From NCBI RefSeq assembly GCF_042242105.1, contig NC_092031.1:16660662-16724661 (forward strand): 64,000 bases of DNA, written 5' to 3'. A program made the translations under genes and the position numbers. Positions 42,487 through 55,300 of the stretch are shown here, piece after piece. Numbering within the stretch: position 1 is the first letter of the stretch; each line of letters begins with the position of its first letter. The DNA is from Pempheris klunzingeri (Eukaryota > Chordata > Actinopteri > Acropomatiformes > Pempheridae). Below the pieces are notes generated by a model. The model was not told where the DNA came from. It ran no database searches and saw only the letters and a program-made list of their open reading frames with translations.

Positions 42487-44617
42487 ATGTCCAGGAAGAA
42501 GGCAGTCAAAGGCAAAGGGAGCTCCAGGAGCCCCAAGGCGTCGCCGAGGACGGGGAAGGGTCTGGCCGCCGCTGCCGCTCCGTCCTCCGGACTGGTTTAT
42601 CCCAGCAGACCGTCCCTCAGCAACAGCGGGGAGTTCTACGACATCGCCTTCAAGGTGAGAATTTAGCACAGGTGCGAGCAGCAAATTAAACAAATGCTAC
42701 AATTCCACTGTCATCCTCGGTGATGACAGTTCTTTTTTCACGTCTTTTTTAATGAAACTAGAGTGAGTGTGTTTGGAACTTAATTCTTGATTTTAAAAAA
42801 AAGAAGTCGTATATGATGTTTGGTGGTGCTCCTCTGGAGGAGGTGTAGACAGGTGCGTATGGAAACACGTTTCCGCCAAGTTACACCTGACAAACTTACA
42901 GGAAGCTACTGGTGGTTTGTTTAATTTAAGCTGAAAAGTTAAAATTGTGTCTCAGTGTTTTTTTTATTTATTTATTTTGACCCTGACAGTGAGATTATTG
43001 ACTCAGTTTCAGAATTTTGAAGGTTAAACTGCAGGGCAGAATTTCTGTCTCCCCCCCTTCTGGAAATGAAGAGCAACAACACAAACATATGCGAATTAAT
43101 TGATTAATCTATTAATTCATTAGTTTGTTTGTTTATTCTGAGTTTTTTTTATCTGGAGCATTGCACATGTGTCATTTTTCCATCCATAAAAGATCTGCTG
43201 CTACGCTCGTGCCCCCTTTTTCATTTCATGATGGTGACTTGGTGATGTAGCTTTGTTACACAGTCTCATTACTTGAATTTGACAAGTTAGAATTTGACTC
43301 ATGATTTCATGATTTTGGCTTCATCCTTCACATCAGAATTGTGAACCTATACCATTTTATTTTCTATCATCCAGAGCTTTTCAGGGACTTTTTTTTTTCC
43401 CCTTGTCTTGGTGGAATTGGACTTCCATAAATGTGCCTGTGTGGCAGCTGATTGTCCAGCACTGTGTGGATAAGTGGAGGATATTGCGCCTCTTTGAGCA
43501 GACTTGCAGAAAAAGGTTAATTTCACCATTATCTTCCACTGAGGGCACACATCTAAAATGCGTAGTAAGGTAGATTTTTTGTCCATGTGGGAAAATTGGC
43601 CCCCAGCTGTGTAATTTCATCATGTCTAATCCCTCAACTCCTTTCTCATGTATAAAAAAAACAATAAGGCGGAGCCGCTGTGGCCCCTGGAAGTTTAGGG
43701 TGGACAGTTTATTAGCCAGCTGAAACAGTGAGTGTTGTGCACCGCAGCTATAATATGGTGCAATAACATAGAGATGATGGAGAAGTATTTCTCTTATTTA
43801 TGAGATCAATTACCCAGCAGCACAGGAGGCCATGGACATAAAGACAGAATATCTAGCTGCTACTACACATCCCAAAATGCATCAGACAGTTAACATTTTT
43901 ACCAAACCTGACATGAAATGCAGCAGATAGCCCGTGTGCCATAAAACCATATGTTTCTGTGGGAATATTATCATAGCATATAGTGCTGCTACCAGTCAAA
44001 CAGGTCAAATCCAGGGAAGATTTATAGAATGAATAAATTGTTTCAGTCTCTTAATTAACCTAAACTGCTATACATACGCTGGTTCCAGCTAATGAAACAC
44101 GCTCTGCTGCTTTGCTTGTATATTGCTGCTAACTGAATGTCAGGGCTTTAATAGAGTACAGTGCAGGGCACAATAGATAGATACACAAACATATGACATG
44201 GCGAACAGTTTTGTGTTGTCTGATGGGGAAAAAAGGAAGCAAACAAACTCTGGGTCCCACCTCTGTGTCCCATTGGTCTGTGCAATCTGCTCTCTCCCAG
44301 TGAGTGCAACGCTCTGTTTCCTCTGTAGAAGGGAGTTTGCTGAGTGTGTGTGTGTTGTGTTGTGTTGCGTTGCATTGCCCAAACTCCTGGGTATTTGTAG
44401 ATAAGTTTTCACCTGAGCTATTTCTCTCCTCTACCTCAAACAAATTGACTTGAATCATCCGAGCCTGTTCACCCTCTATATGTCTGTCTGTCTGTCTGTG
44501 TCTCAGGTGATGCTGGTGGGTGATTCAGGTGTTGGTAAGACCTGTCTGCTGGTTCGCTTCAAAGACGGAGCCTTTCTAGCCGGGAGCTTCATCTCCACTG
44601 TGGGCATCGACTTCAGG
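42487..44617 (+). CDS. rab26: Rab26 small GTPase, first two exons (gene continues past window)
   Basis: Exon 1, 42487-42654 (56 codons, donor GTGAGA), begins [18 protein letters not shown] and ends GEFYDIAFK. Exon 2, 44507-44617 (37 codons, acceptor TCTCAG, donor GTAAGC), encodes [20 protein letters not shown] and ends [10 protein letters not shown]. It contains the P-loop GDSGVGKT (residues 61-68) and the switch I Thr of FISTVGIDF (T87). The MSRKK start, Ser/Ala/Pro-rich leader and FYD(I/V)[11 protein letters not shown] fit RAB26; RAB37, its nearest paralogue, lacks this leader. RAB26 acts on secretory granules and synaptic vesicles, including their delivery to autophagosomes. Switch II, the later G-motifs and the prenylated Cys tail must lie beyond 64000. 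The ATG at 42487 is the only start fitting the family. Confidence 0.93.
42655..44506 (+). other. rab26: rab26 intron 1
   Basis: 1.85 kb, phase 0. AT-rich with T runs near 42959 and 43390 and a TGTG/TTGTG tract near 44345. A TCTG run (TGTCTGTCTGTCTGTCTG) immediately precedes the exon 2 acceptor. No gene or clear transposon recognised. Confidence 0.65.
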
Positions 44618-46599
44618 GTAAGCGAGCACAAGCACACACACACTAGTGTACAAAGTGCAAAATGAAGGTGTTTAGATGTTTTCATCTTTGGAAACTTCCA
44701 CACATCTTCAGTTTAACCAGAGCTCCCCCACATAACAAATCCCAATTTAACCCCTGAGTATACTGACCATAAAGAGATTAATTTAGGCCAACAGGGCAAC
44801 TGGACAGGATGGGTGCTTTTATGCTACACAGAGTTTAGTTTCTCTTCTGTCTAAAACAGTCCGTGCCAAAGATACCAACCAGGTCTATTTTTTTGATGGA
44901 AGACTGCGTCAAGCAGCACAGAGCTGGTAAGGAGAACAGGAAGTCGGGCAAACAAACAGCAAAGACAATCCGGTCAGTTTTCAAAATAAAACACCCTGTG
45001 TGGACTTCATATATTCCACCACCACATCAATGTTATTTTACAATCGGTGGCACCAGGCCAGACATCAGCTGCTCGCAAGGTTTGTCTTGGATGTGTAGCC
45101 CGTTTGGAGCACAAAAATGAGGAAATGAACAATATCTGAGCAAGTCAACTAATCAGCCAGGCAAACGCTCTGCTTCTGAAACGCTCCTGCTGGGATTCAA
45201 AGCTGCGTGGAGGACGGAGCAAAATTGGGGCGCAGCTGGAGTGCGATGCAGACGTGCTTGCTGGGTTTTCAGGGATACAAGATGCATGTTCATGTGTAAG
45301 AACTGAACTTTAAAAGTTGAAGTGCTGGCCTTTTCTCCTTGTCTCAGCGACTCAGCAAACTCTGCAAATCTCTACCTTTTTTTTTTTTAATATAACTTAA
45401 TTCAGTTCAAATGCAATTTAAAGTGAGGATATTTATTGACAAGCTCCTTTGCTGCTAATGGCTAACCCATTTTCTTCCTGTTGTGCCCTGGGGGAATTAC
45501 AGACGAGGGTTACGCTGGCAGTAAAAAAATAATAAAACTGTCACCCATTAAGTGTCACAGCAGTGAACTAGAAGCAGTGACCCTTTCACTCTTTTATTGC
45601 CGTGCTGTACCCCCAAGCAAGTTTGCCATATCCGCAGAATCTGACACAGCTGTTTGGAAAAACCGTCCCCTTGGAGGCAATCTGAGCCCTGTTTCACTGA
45701 CGCTGTCACAGTGGAACAAGTGGAACGGGAGAAAGAGGTTAAGTCCCAGTATATTAAAGCCCATAACAGGATGGAGTGCTCAAGCTGAAAACTGGCTGTT
45801 GCTGAAGCCCAGCAGGATGTCTTGGGGCATGTTTAGTAACAATCCTAAGCTTGAATAGGAAGTAAACATGTAACTTAGTTTGTTGTTTTGCCCCGGAATC
45901 AGAAGTCCTTTGGTTGTTATTTTACCTGATTCCTCGCCTCTTAAACAACTTATCAGCCAGCAGTGGACGTAAAAGTAAAAGCAAGGGGAGCGACTTGGAA
46001 ACAGATGCTGCTTTCCTGCGGCAATGGCAGGAAAATAGGACAGTGGTGTTCGGATGCAGCTTCATACGGCACAACTTGTGTTTTGGACTGAAGAAAAACA
46101 GCAAAGACATACCACAGGCAACAGAGGTAAAAATAGAAAAAAGTCTTTCATCCGCTTTCATGGAAGAAAGTCTTTGCAGCAGGAGGAGTTGGCCATTATC
46201 ACTTCCATAAACAAACAGAACAGAGAGCATGCACGTCCTAAAACTTCTACAGCATCTGAATCAAAAGACTTGTTTGCCTCACACAGTCGGGTGAAAATCT
46301 CTTTGAATGGTTCCTTCATTAGATTTATTGGAAGCTATTGTTACAACGCGCGGATGCTTTTTTCCCCCCGTTTCCTTTCATTATCACTACCTTAACATGG
46401 AGCTTTCTGTCTGAGCACTGACGGCTGACATTAAACACATTTTCCTGATGAATAGTTAATAGTTTATCTTGAAGCCACACCACTCAAAATACACAACTGC
46501 AATCACACGTTTTGGTTGTCTCTATACTGTAGGTAATTATTGGTTATTATTATTATTGGTGAATTTTGCTACCCTTGAATATATAAATCTGTTTCCACT

Positions 46600-46740
46600 T
46601 GTTTAAGTCCTCATGCTAAGCTAAGCTACAGCTAGCCTACAGACACGAGAGGGGAATCGATCTTCATCATCATCTATCCTTAGGCAAGAAGTAAATAGGC
46701 TTATTGTCCCAAAATGCAGAGATATTCCATTGACTTGATG
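46600..46740 (+). repeat. Dispersed repeat fragment (GCTAAGCTAAGCTA type)
   Basis: TCATGCTAAGCTAAGCTACA, ACAGACACGAGAGGGGAATC and ATCTATCCTTAGGCAAGAAG parallel the block at about 8300-8370. Confidence 0.5.
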
Positions 46741-47054
46741 CCTTTATTTTTGAAAGGAGAATGATCCACAGAGCACCCCAGTAGGCACGGTGTTTTTCCA
46801 GAAATGAGAGAACGGGAGCTGATACTCTACTGCCAGAGGCTTAGTGGAGAGAGTGTCACAAGATTCACTGTTTTTTTTTCATACCACAAGCCACTTCTCA
46901 GCGTGCTTCTTCAGAAATAAAAGGCAGTGGATGATTGGAGTCTCCAATCAGAGAGCAACATGCGCGGTTCAGTTACTTGCTGAGTGCCCCAAGTAGGACG
47001 CACTTTGTCTTTCTCACGGTACATTACCCACCACGAGTCACCATGTGTGATGGA

Positions 47055-47200
47055 AACACAGACTGTATATAAGAAGTAGGGATGTAGCCAACGTCAGGTC
47101 ACCTATTGGTTTGTGGACTGCTGTTTTGAAATCTCCAGTTTGGCATTTTTGGCCGTCGCCATCTTGGTTTTGGAGCCAGATGTGACGTTTAGCGTTGCCA
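47055..47200 (+). repeat. Dispersed repeat fragment (TTTTGGCCGTCGCCATCTTG type)
   Basis: ACTGTATATAAGAAGTAGGG, GGTTTGTGGACTGCTGTTTT and CCGTCGCCATCTTGG..GAGCCAGATGTGAC form a phrase widespread in teleost intergenic DNA. Confidence 0.5.
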
Positions 47201-48774
47201 GGTGGGAAATGTTGAACTGCCATACCATAGGTTTAAATTGTCATATTAGCAAGAAATGTATTGTACACATCTTAACCATGTGTAATCATACAAATCATGT
47301 ATTTAAATGACTTTTGCCCTAATGCCTATCCTTCCCTATAGTTCCCTATAGTATTAAATTACCTATATTTTACTCTGAATGGGACCATAATTTACTAAAT
47401 GAACATCACACTGTACCACAGTGAATGTGGCTTCTCATCTGTGTATAATAAACATGGCTACATTAGTTTTGTTGAGGTAATTGTGCTGAAATGTTAGCAC
47501 TATCTTCAAGGATACATTTATGGTCTTGCTGTCTGTGTAACATCAGCATGTTCTCACTTGGATACCTCAGCTTTCATTTGGGGGGGAAAAAAAAAAAAAG
47601 TTGAGGTTTTCTTCAATCCTTCTACTACTTATGCTAATCATGTAGCAGTTAGTGTATGCTAAACCACTGGTCACTTATCTGCCCAAGTTCAGTGACCATC
47701 TTTAATTCACACTGTTCAGTGGTATTTGAAAAGACGTAATTAATATTTTGGCAGTGGATTCGCAGCTTGCAGCCGACCAAGCGCAGCAGAGGTCGTCTCG
47801 ACTCTGTGCGTAATTGAGATGGGAGTCTTTTCATCTGAGGTGAAATGTTAATGTAGATAATGTTACAAAGTCAACATCAAGAAAAGACCAATTTGTGCCA
47901 AATTGCAGTTAGTGAATCAGGATGTCCGTCTAAGTTTTGTCTTCCAAAGTTAAAGGTGGGGACAGTTCAGTCTGCTCTGCTCAGGTGACAGTTTTTATCT
48001 ACTTTTTTCCTACTGTTTGTGGGCAACGTGAGGAGCTAAAGCTGCAAAGTTCTGACGCTATAAACTCACCAGTAGGGCAACGAAACAAGCTTATTATCTG
48101 TTCACACATCACACAACTTACTGTTGAGCTCTTCCATCCGGATTTGACGAGTGTCACAGTGTGAGTATGTGGTCAAACTTAAATGCTGCAGCCTTTGTGT
48201 TCCTCAGGCATCTTTTTCTTTTTTAAAAATGGACGCATTTAGCAGATACTGGGGCAGGAACGCTGAAGAAGAGGTGCTGCAATGCGCTGCTCTTTAGCAA
48301 AAAGTTCATATACTTCAGCTGTCAGAGCAGCAGTGAGCGCTAAAAAAACCTGCATCTTTCCCATCGTCAGGAATGTGCAGCAACGTGACCTTTACTCTCG
48401 AGATAATGAGGAATAGGAGTCAGCACCTGTAGGGAGAAGAAAGAAAAAGTTTGGGGGGGGGGTACAGCACCTGCCTTTCTTCACCTATTAGTATTTATCC
48501 TGACAGAACGAAATGACGAGTCGGAAATCAACTTCAAACACTCTCTTCCTCTCTGTCTCTTCCTGGGAGAAAGTTGTTCTTTCTCTGTTTCCACATTGGT
48601 AGAATAGCAGAGTGTATTTCTGCTTCTCCTCACTACTGTCCATGATGTGTGTGTGTGCATTTTATTATGTGTGCTACCTCTTATAACCACAGTATGGCTT
48701 CTCCCTTCGTTTCACCACCTGTTCAGTCAGCTTGAAGTTATGAAGCACAGCACTGGACCAGTTAATTATTAAAC

Positions 48775-48778
<4 letters not shown>

Positions 48779-48812
<34 letters not shown>
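48779..48812. repeat. (TG)n microsatellite
   Basis: A pure dinucleotide run of about 17 units in rab26 intron 2. A shorter TG run follows at about 48877-48892. Confidence 0.9.
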
Positions 48813-48813
<1 letters not shown>

Positions 48814-49194
48814 TTAGCCATGACAGGAGGATAATGCTGACCACCCAAACTGCCCATTAGAGCTAATTGGTGGTGGTTTGTGTGTGTGTGTGATCACGAG
48901 CAGTTACCAAAAACTTGAATATTGGAATACACTTGGAATATTTAGAACTACAATTACCGCATCACTGTTGTATCCCTCTGCCAACCAGCCAAGTTTCACT
49001 TTACATCCACGTCTGTCCAGACCCAAGATTAGTGTCGCCCGTTCAGCATCCCACCACATGGTCACAGTCTGATCTTGTTATGATCACAGTGGAGTTGACC
49101 TTTTGGATATAAAATTGTCATCACTTCATCGTTTTATCCTATTAGACATTCGCGTTTAATGTTGTGTGTTGTGTAATAGTGTATGAATTCTTGA

Positions 49195-49345
49195 CTTATG
49201 GTCAAAACGTGCTTTGTGAGGTCACACACTTTGACCTCATGACCTTTGACCACCAAGATCTGATCAGTTCATCCTTGAATCCAAGTGGATTTTTGTGCCA
49301 TTTTTGAAGAAATTTCCTCTAGGTGTTGAGTTCATGAGAGTGGGA
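49195..49345 (+). repeat. Dispersed repeat fragment (TGACCTTTGACCACCAAGAT type)
   Basis: GACCTTTGACCACCAAGATC, AGTTCATCCTTGAATCCAAG and TTTGAAGAAATTTCCTCTAG are near-matches to a repeat phrase common in teleosts, ending with GTTCATGAGAGTGGGA. Confidence 0.5.
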
Positions 49346-52300
49346 TGATTACCATTTACTTAATAACAATAGCATGTTTCAGTCCCCCATATACTGAAGC
49401 ATGAAATCATAACTCTGGCACATTAGCAGCATGTGAACATGAGTCACATGTTGATGTAAACCTCATTAAATGTCTGAACTGAATACATTTTACTTTGTGA
49501 GCCACTGGGTGAAAGTTGCTGCATTGCTTAAGGGCATTAAACAGGAAGAGGTCGCTGCTCTTCCAGTGCAAATGGAGCTTCACAATTTATTTTGATGACA
49601 CATGTTAAAAGATTTGAAATAAAACCACTAAACTACTCACCAAAAGTGTTTTCTTAGAAATCTGAGCCGAGGAAGTCAGCCTCTATTATGCATTCTTGTT
49701 TGTGAGCCACCAGATTATATAGAAGAAATATATGATGTAATACTTCAGTGGAAGTGGAAGAGGAAGCTGTTCCTCTATAGCAGAGAGAGCCAAAGCTTTA
49801 AGAGTTTGTGGCGAAGGCACGGACGGTGGAGAGGTCACACTTCGCCTTTGCTCACATCACGTTCATCGAGCCAAACGTTGTGCCTGGTGCTGAAATGGCC
49901 ACCTGCCCTCTAACTACTCACTGAATCAACTTACTGCTAAATCTGAGGCATGGAAGTCAGCCTCTACTCTGCCTTTAAGTAGACTCAGGTTTGGAGAAAA
50001 ATCTGGGAAGATGGTGCTGCCCCCCCCCCCGGAGCAAATGTCCATTCCTTTCTTCTGGTGATGGAAGATGGTGGAGGGAGTGAAAGGCTAATAAAGAAAT
50101 TGCCTTCAACGTGTTTATCCTCTTCTGCGAAGGCACAGAGAAAAAGGCCGTGATTTATTTTTCGGTCTCCAACGCGGAGTTCAGTTTGGTCGTTTATCAT
50201 GAGATCCACGAGCTTTGAGGGGCAGTGAATTCAGTCGCCTTCAGGTGTCATCGTCCAAACTGTTCCCCTCAGCGCCGTGATTAGTCTGGCTGCAGGCCCC
50301 AGTGGAGGACTAAAGTGAGGCAGTAAACATCGCGCCTGTGAGATTTACGCCTGCTTTACAAGACTGGGAAGCAACGGTGTTTCTGGGAAATGATTTAATT
50401 TTAGAGCTGGTGCTACTTGTCTTGGCCGTGGTGTCGCCTTTATTGTCACTGCGTGTGTACAATGAAATTGGGAATCTGATGTTTACTAATGGTATCTTTA
50501 GTATAGTAGCACTCGGTAGTACTGACTTCTCTTCATCCATGCTCATCAAGATGAAGGTGATTCAAGTGTGTCTCTCTACCGTGCAACTGCATTTCTATGC
50601 AAGACTACGTACAGTCATACAGACTCATGTATACGCCTGTTCACTGGGCTGCTTCTGTGTCTTTAGCAAACTGTATAATGAGTCAGCAGAGGACTGAGGA
50701 TGATAACAGTCCCTCTGTGGCTCTTCTGGATCCCCAAAACCGTCTATCTGTGGCTGTGAGTCTCAATTCTCCTGCTTAAGTCTCCAGCTATGTTCTTTTT
50801 GAAACGTCTTAATGCCTGACTGTACGCTTTGCAGTTTACAACTGACCACACTGGACAACGTTGGTTGTCATAGTAACGATGCACAGGTACACCAAAGGCA
50901 ATTTTCTGTCCACAATATGAGGAGAGCGAAAAGGTAGTCTACATTCTACATGCGCTGGCACAGACGGCCACACACATTAACAGACACAGATATACGCTCT
51001 CATTTACATCACATGCTATTACGAGGACGCAGTGAAAGTTCAGTCCTGTCATGGGCTCCATGTTGCTTAGCTGCTATTTTTAGTGTAAGGTGTACAGTGC
51101 CCTCAGGATGTCAATGATTCATCTGTGTTTTATGTAGGTGTGTCATTTATGTACGTGTACAGTTTTACCTCAACGTTATTTAAATGAATTCAGCTTCACT
51201 CTGTATGTCCGTGTACTGGGAAGTTCAGCAGTCAGGAGCAATGTGGGATTGAACCCCCAAGCCTGCGAAGAAGTGCACAGTAAATAACTGCAACATACTT
51301 TTTAAATGATGTTTTCCTGCGTATTGTGGTCCACATAGAACTAAACACTATTATTAAATCACAAAATTAGTTCACAAATCAGACAAAAGAATGTTTGTTG
51401 TTGTTGAGGGAAGAGGAACACAGAGGAGTGTGCTGACAATGCAACGAATGAACTAGTATAAAGGTGGAATAATTGTGTTCTTCTTGTGGGGGCAGGGAGG
51501 GGGCTGATGGACAGGCAGACTGTCATTTCACCGTTCACACTACTTAGGAGTGTGTGTGTTGACCGTGGATCTATAAAGAGAAGTTAGTCAGTCCATTAGT
51601 GTTGAATTACAATATCACGGCCTAATTTAAACCCAAAAGGAATGGATTAAGAGGGCTTTTCTCCTCATCACAGTAACACCGGCAATTGTCCGGCTGGTCA
51701 GGCGAGAATGAACCGACCAGCTGACCAGAAGACGTCAGACCTACTAAAAACAATCACGTAATGTACTTAAAGTTCTGACAACCATCATATAGCTACCTAC
51801 CACCTCTCTAATAATGACCTAGATTGTTCACGGAGAGAAAGACGTGTGTCTCTGTTTGTTTTTCATGAAAAGCAGAAAGGCACAGCCATCAACCATCAGA
51901 GCCTATTAACAAAGCAACACCCAATATTTCTATTTATTTGTCTGACCAATTCACAGAATTGATTGAAATCGTGACGACAGGTTTCTATCTATAAAATCCA
52001 TAAACCATCTGTCCTTAATTTCATATGTCACTATTTTCTCTGTTTCTCAGTGGGATGTTTTAAAAGTCACGAACCATGTTACTGTTCATGTTGGTGAACG
52101 GATTAAAATCATCAGATTGCTCAGTTTTGGGATTTTAAAATAACATTTTTTTTATGTATCACAACTATCATTTCCCTTCAGTTGAATTGGGCTTTTTTTT
52201 TTTTTTAACACAAATGATAAAAACCTCAAGATGCACAGATCATAATAAAAGAGAAAGTGAGATCAAATGACAGCCAACTTCAAAAAACAAAAAACACCAC

Positions 52301-55300
52301 CCAAGCAACAAACAAACAAAAATAGAGAATGGATGAGCGGCATCCTCATCATCCCCGTCAAAAGCTTCCTGTCGGTCTGAACCGCACGGTCCGCTCCTCT
52401 CCTGCGCTGTCGGCTGAAAATAAGCCGTATGCAGATGCACTTCAATATTCATGAATAAGCAAAATGATGAAACACACTCATGCTAATAAGCCGCCATGGG
52501 ACAACAACAGGAACAGTACAAAGTCAAAGCCATATTCTCTCTTCTCTTACATAACCGATCATTCCCTCTCCTTTTCCCTTCATTTCTAATCCTCTCCGCT
52601 GTAGCTTTAGATTTACATTCACTTCGCCCCTCTTTTTGCGCTCAGTAAATGACTCCTGTTATGTAATGTGATCCAGATTTGTTAGTAGCGAAGTGGCCCT
52701 GAAGGCCTGGTGACAGACAGGTGTGTTCGGTCTGCTTGGTTTTTACCTTTTTTTTTTTTTTTTTCATCCCTCTGCGTCACATGACTCCTCAAGTGCTCGT
52801 TGGGTTCCCAGGAGACTGTTGTTATGGGCCGGTAACTGTGACAACGCAGCAAAGCAACGCATGTGTGGATACTGCTTCTACCAGATTCTGCTTGTTTGGC
52901 TGGCAGATGGCTTTCAGGCTTTTTCTCGAGCTGCAGGGTTGACTGAGGTCCTCCGAAGAGGACTGGGACGGTGTAGTTGTTGTTGTTTTTGTTGCTGTAC
53001 GAGGAAGCCATGACTGAAATGTGCTTGTGGTGACAAATTTACAGATGGGCGGTATTCATTCAGGGCAGGTGGGGCTCAGCGTTGCTTTGTGTCACGCTCT
53101 CACAGCTCAGCGCGCTCAGGATTGTAAACATTCCAGTTCAATCACACAGCAGCTCTGCCGGAGCACATCAGGGCCAAAGTGTCTATCTGTACGCCGCAGA
53201 GCATCTTAGGTGGAGAACATGTTTCATTCTGAGAGAGGAAAATAATTTCCCGCACACAGCATGATGGCACTGTTGATATCAGGGTCTTGGCTACACATTA
53301 GGACACAGATGACATGTCCTCTGGATTGTTTCTTGGGTTATGGGTTTTTCTTTTATCGGCTACAAATCACACTTACACACAAATGATGTGTTTTTAAAGG
53401 CCAATTCTGATTCTGGTAGTATTGCTCAATGTAGTCATTTTAAGCAAAAAAAATAAAATAATTCAGAATTTATTTACATCATTTGTCCTTGAATGAAGGT
53501 AGAACATTTGAAGTTTGTTTTACAGATTTTTTACCTTTATATTTAGTCTATAGTCAAAAATGTAATTTTCCATTGCCAAAACCATTACCATTGCCTGCTG
53601 CTGCTGGAATCATTGCTGAGGGGAATGGTGAGACTAAACCAAGAAACGTTGCCGGCCATGAAGCCAAAACAATGAGTTGAAAGATGGTAAAGAGGTTCGT
53701 GGAGCTGAGGGGAACTGCTGAGTTGGGTGAAAAAGAACTGTGACCGGTGACACATCATTTAATCCATTGTTAACATAACGGTATTGACTCGTGCAGCTTT
53801 AATCTAAACGAAATATTGACGAGGGCAGCTTTAATGCGGTCAGAAACGTGGTTGAGACGAGCAAATAAAACTGTGATTAAGCTTAGGGAGAGGTCACGTT
53901 CATGGGTGAATTGTTAAACGGCCAATGGGATGTAATTCTACTCCTCCTATCCACCTGAACAACCGTCACTCTATTTATTCTCTCTATTTAAACATCAGCT
54001 CCCTTCACTGGCCCTGAAGTAGCTGCTCAGATGACTAAACTTATGTATCTTTATGAGAATGATCCTGCTTCCTCTTTGTAGAGTCAGAATAAAGCACATC
54101 TGCTAGCTGCCCAATTCAATTACACACATTCCCAGTCTCCTACTGAGGAGTTTAGCCGGGGGAACAGTGGCTCGCATGAGCGCAGAGGACCACGCTGCTC
54201 ATTCACTTTTCCCCCTCCACCTTTTCCCTGTCAGTCCAGGGGCGCAAGACTAGCAACTGGCAGCCTTTCAGGCGCCTGCGAGTTTATATTTGTAGTGGTT
54301 TTGTGCGGTCTTTGATCAAGCTGTTCAAATGTGTTTTTAGAAATAAATCTGGATGTGACTTTGACGAGTCTACCGCGGCCCCTCGGGTTACTGCCGTCAC
54401 TGCTGAAGATGGGATTTATATTTAGACATTTTTAAGTGAGGAGGAGGTGGTGGTGGTGGTGTGTAAAGGGAAATCAAACGAATTGCTTTCCAATTTAAAA
54501 CACCAAGTGTGAGTGTGCAGTTTTATCCGTATTTATCTGTATTCACTTCTGTTCTCTCCATCTGGGTTGATCGCGTCTGAAATAATCGCCGCGGCTCAGT
54601 CGTGCACAGCTAACATATCATATATATATACAGACTTTTCCTCTTCAAGTTGTCTCGGAATGATTGGGGAAGTGGTTACCGAGGCCTTTAGGGACACTTG
54701 TATCAGTTGTATTACATTTTCCTCCTCTTCAAAACAAAGAAATCCCTGATCTCAGTCCATAGGGAAGGAATTAGTTTCTCTTTCCATAGCTGCTACATAT
54801 CTAGATGGCTTTTTTTATGAAAGGCATATGTCATGACAAAAGCAAACAAAAGCTAGAAATTAAATCCATTCTGGATTAATAAAGATAATGTCAGATCCTC
54901 TAGTGCAGAGGGAAATGGGAAGTATAGAGCCTACAGGTGTGTGTGTGTGTGTGCTGTACGGTGGAGGCTGGGTTATGAAATGCTGTATGAGCAGCAACAG
55001 TAACAGCAGCAGCAGCTGTTAGAGCAGAGATAAATGACCTGTGCAGCGGCAGCGTGGAAGGGCAAATGGCTGAAATGTCAGGTGAAATAGGCAGATATTT
55101 GCGACCTGTCCGCCTTAACTGGCTCCAAGTTTTTGCACCATAAAAATAACACAAATAAGTTCTCTTGGACGGTGACCTCTCATCCAAGCACCACACAAAT
55201 CCCACCACCGAAAAGGCCCCTTTTAGTTTGAAAAACGACCTGTTTCTGCAGATTTCGCTCCTTCTCTACATCACACTCAGACTTCCATATTGGTACATCA

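Noticed and set aside
42077..42658. 193-codon plus-strand open frame around rab26 exon 1
   Set aside because: Not a separate gene: rab26 is read in a different frame (MSRKK...IAFK). The long frame is kept only as a possible uORF.
45481..45858. 125-codon open frame in rab26 intron 2
   Set aside because: No recognisable domain, no splice context and no match to any RAB26 exon.
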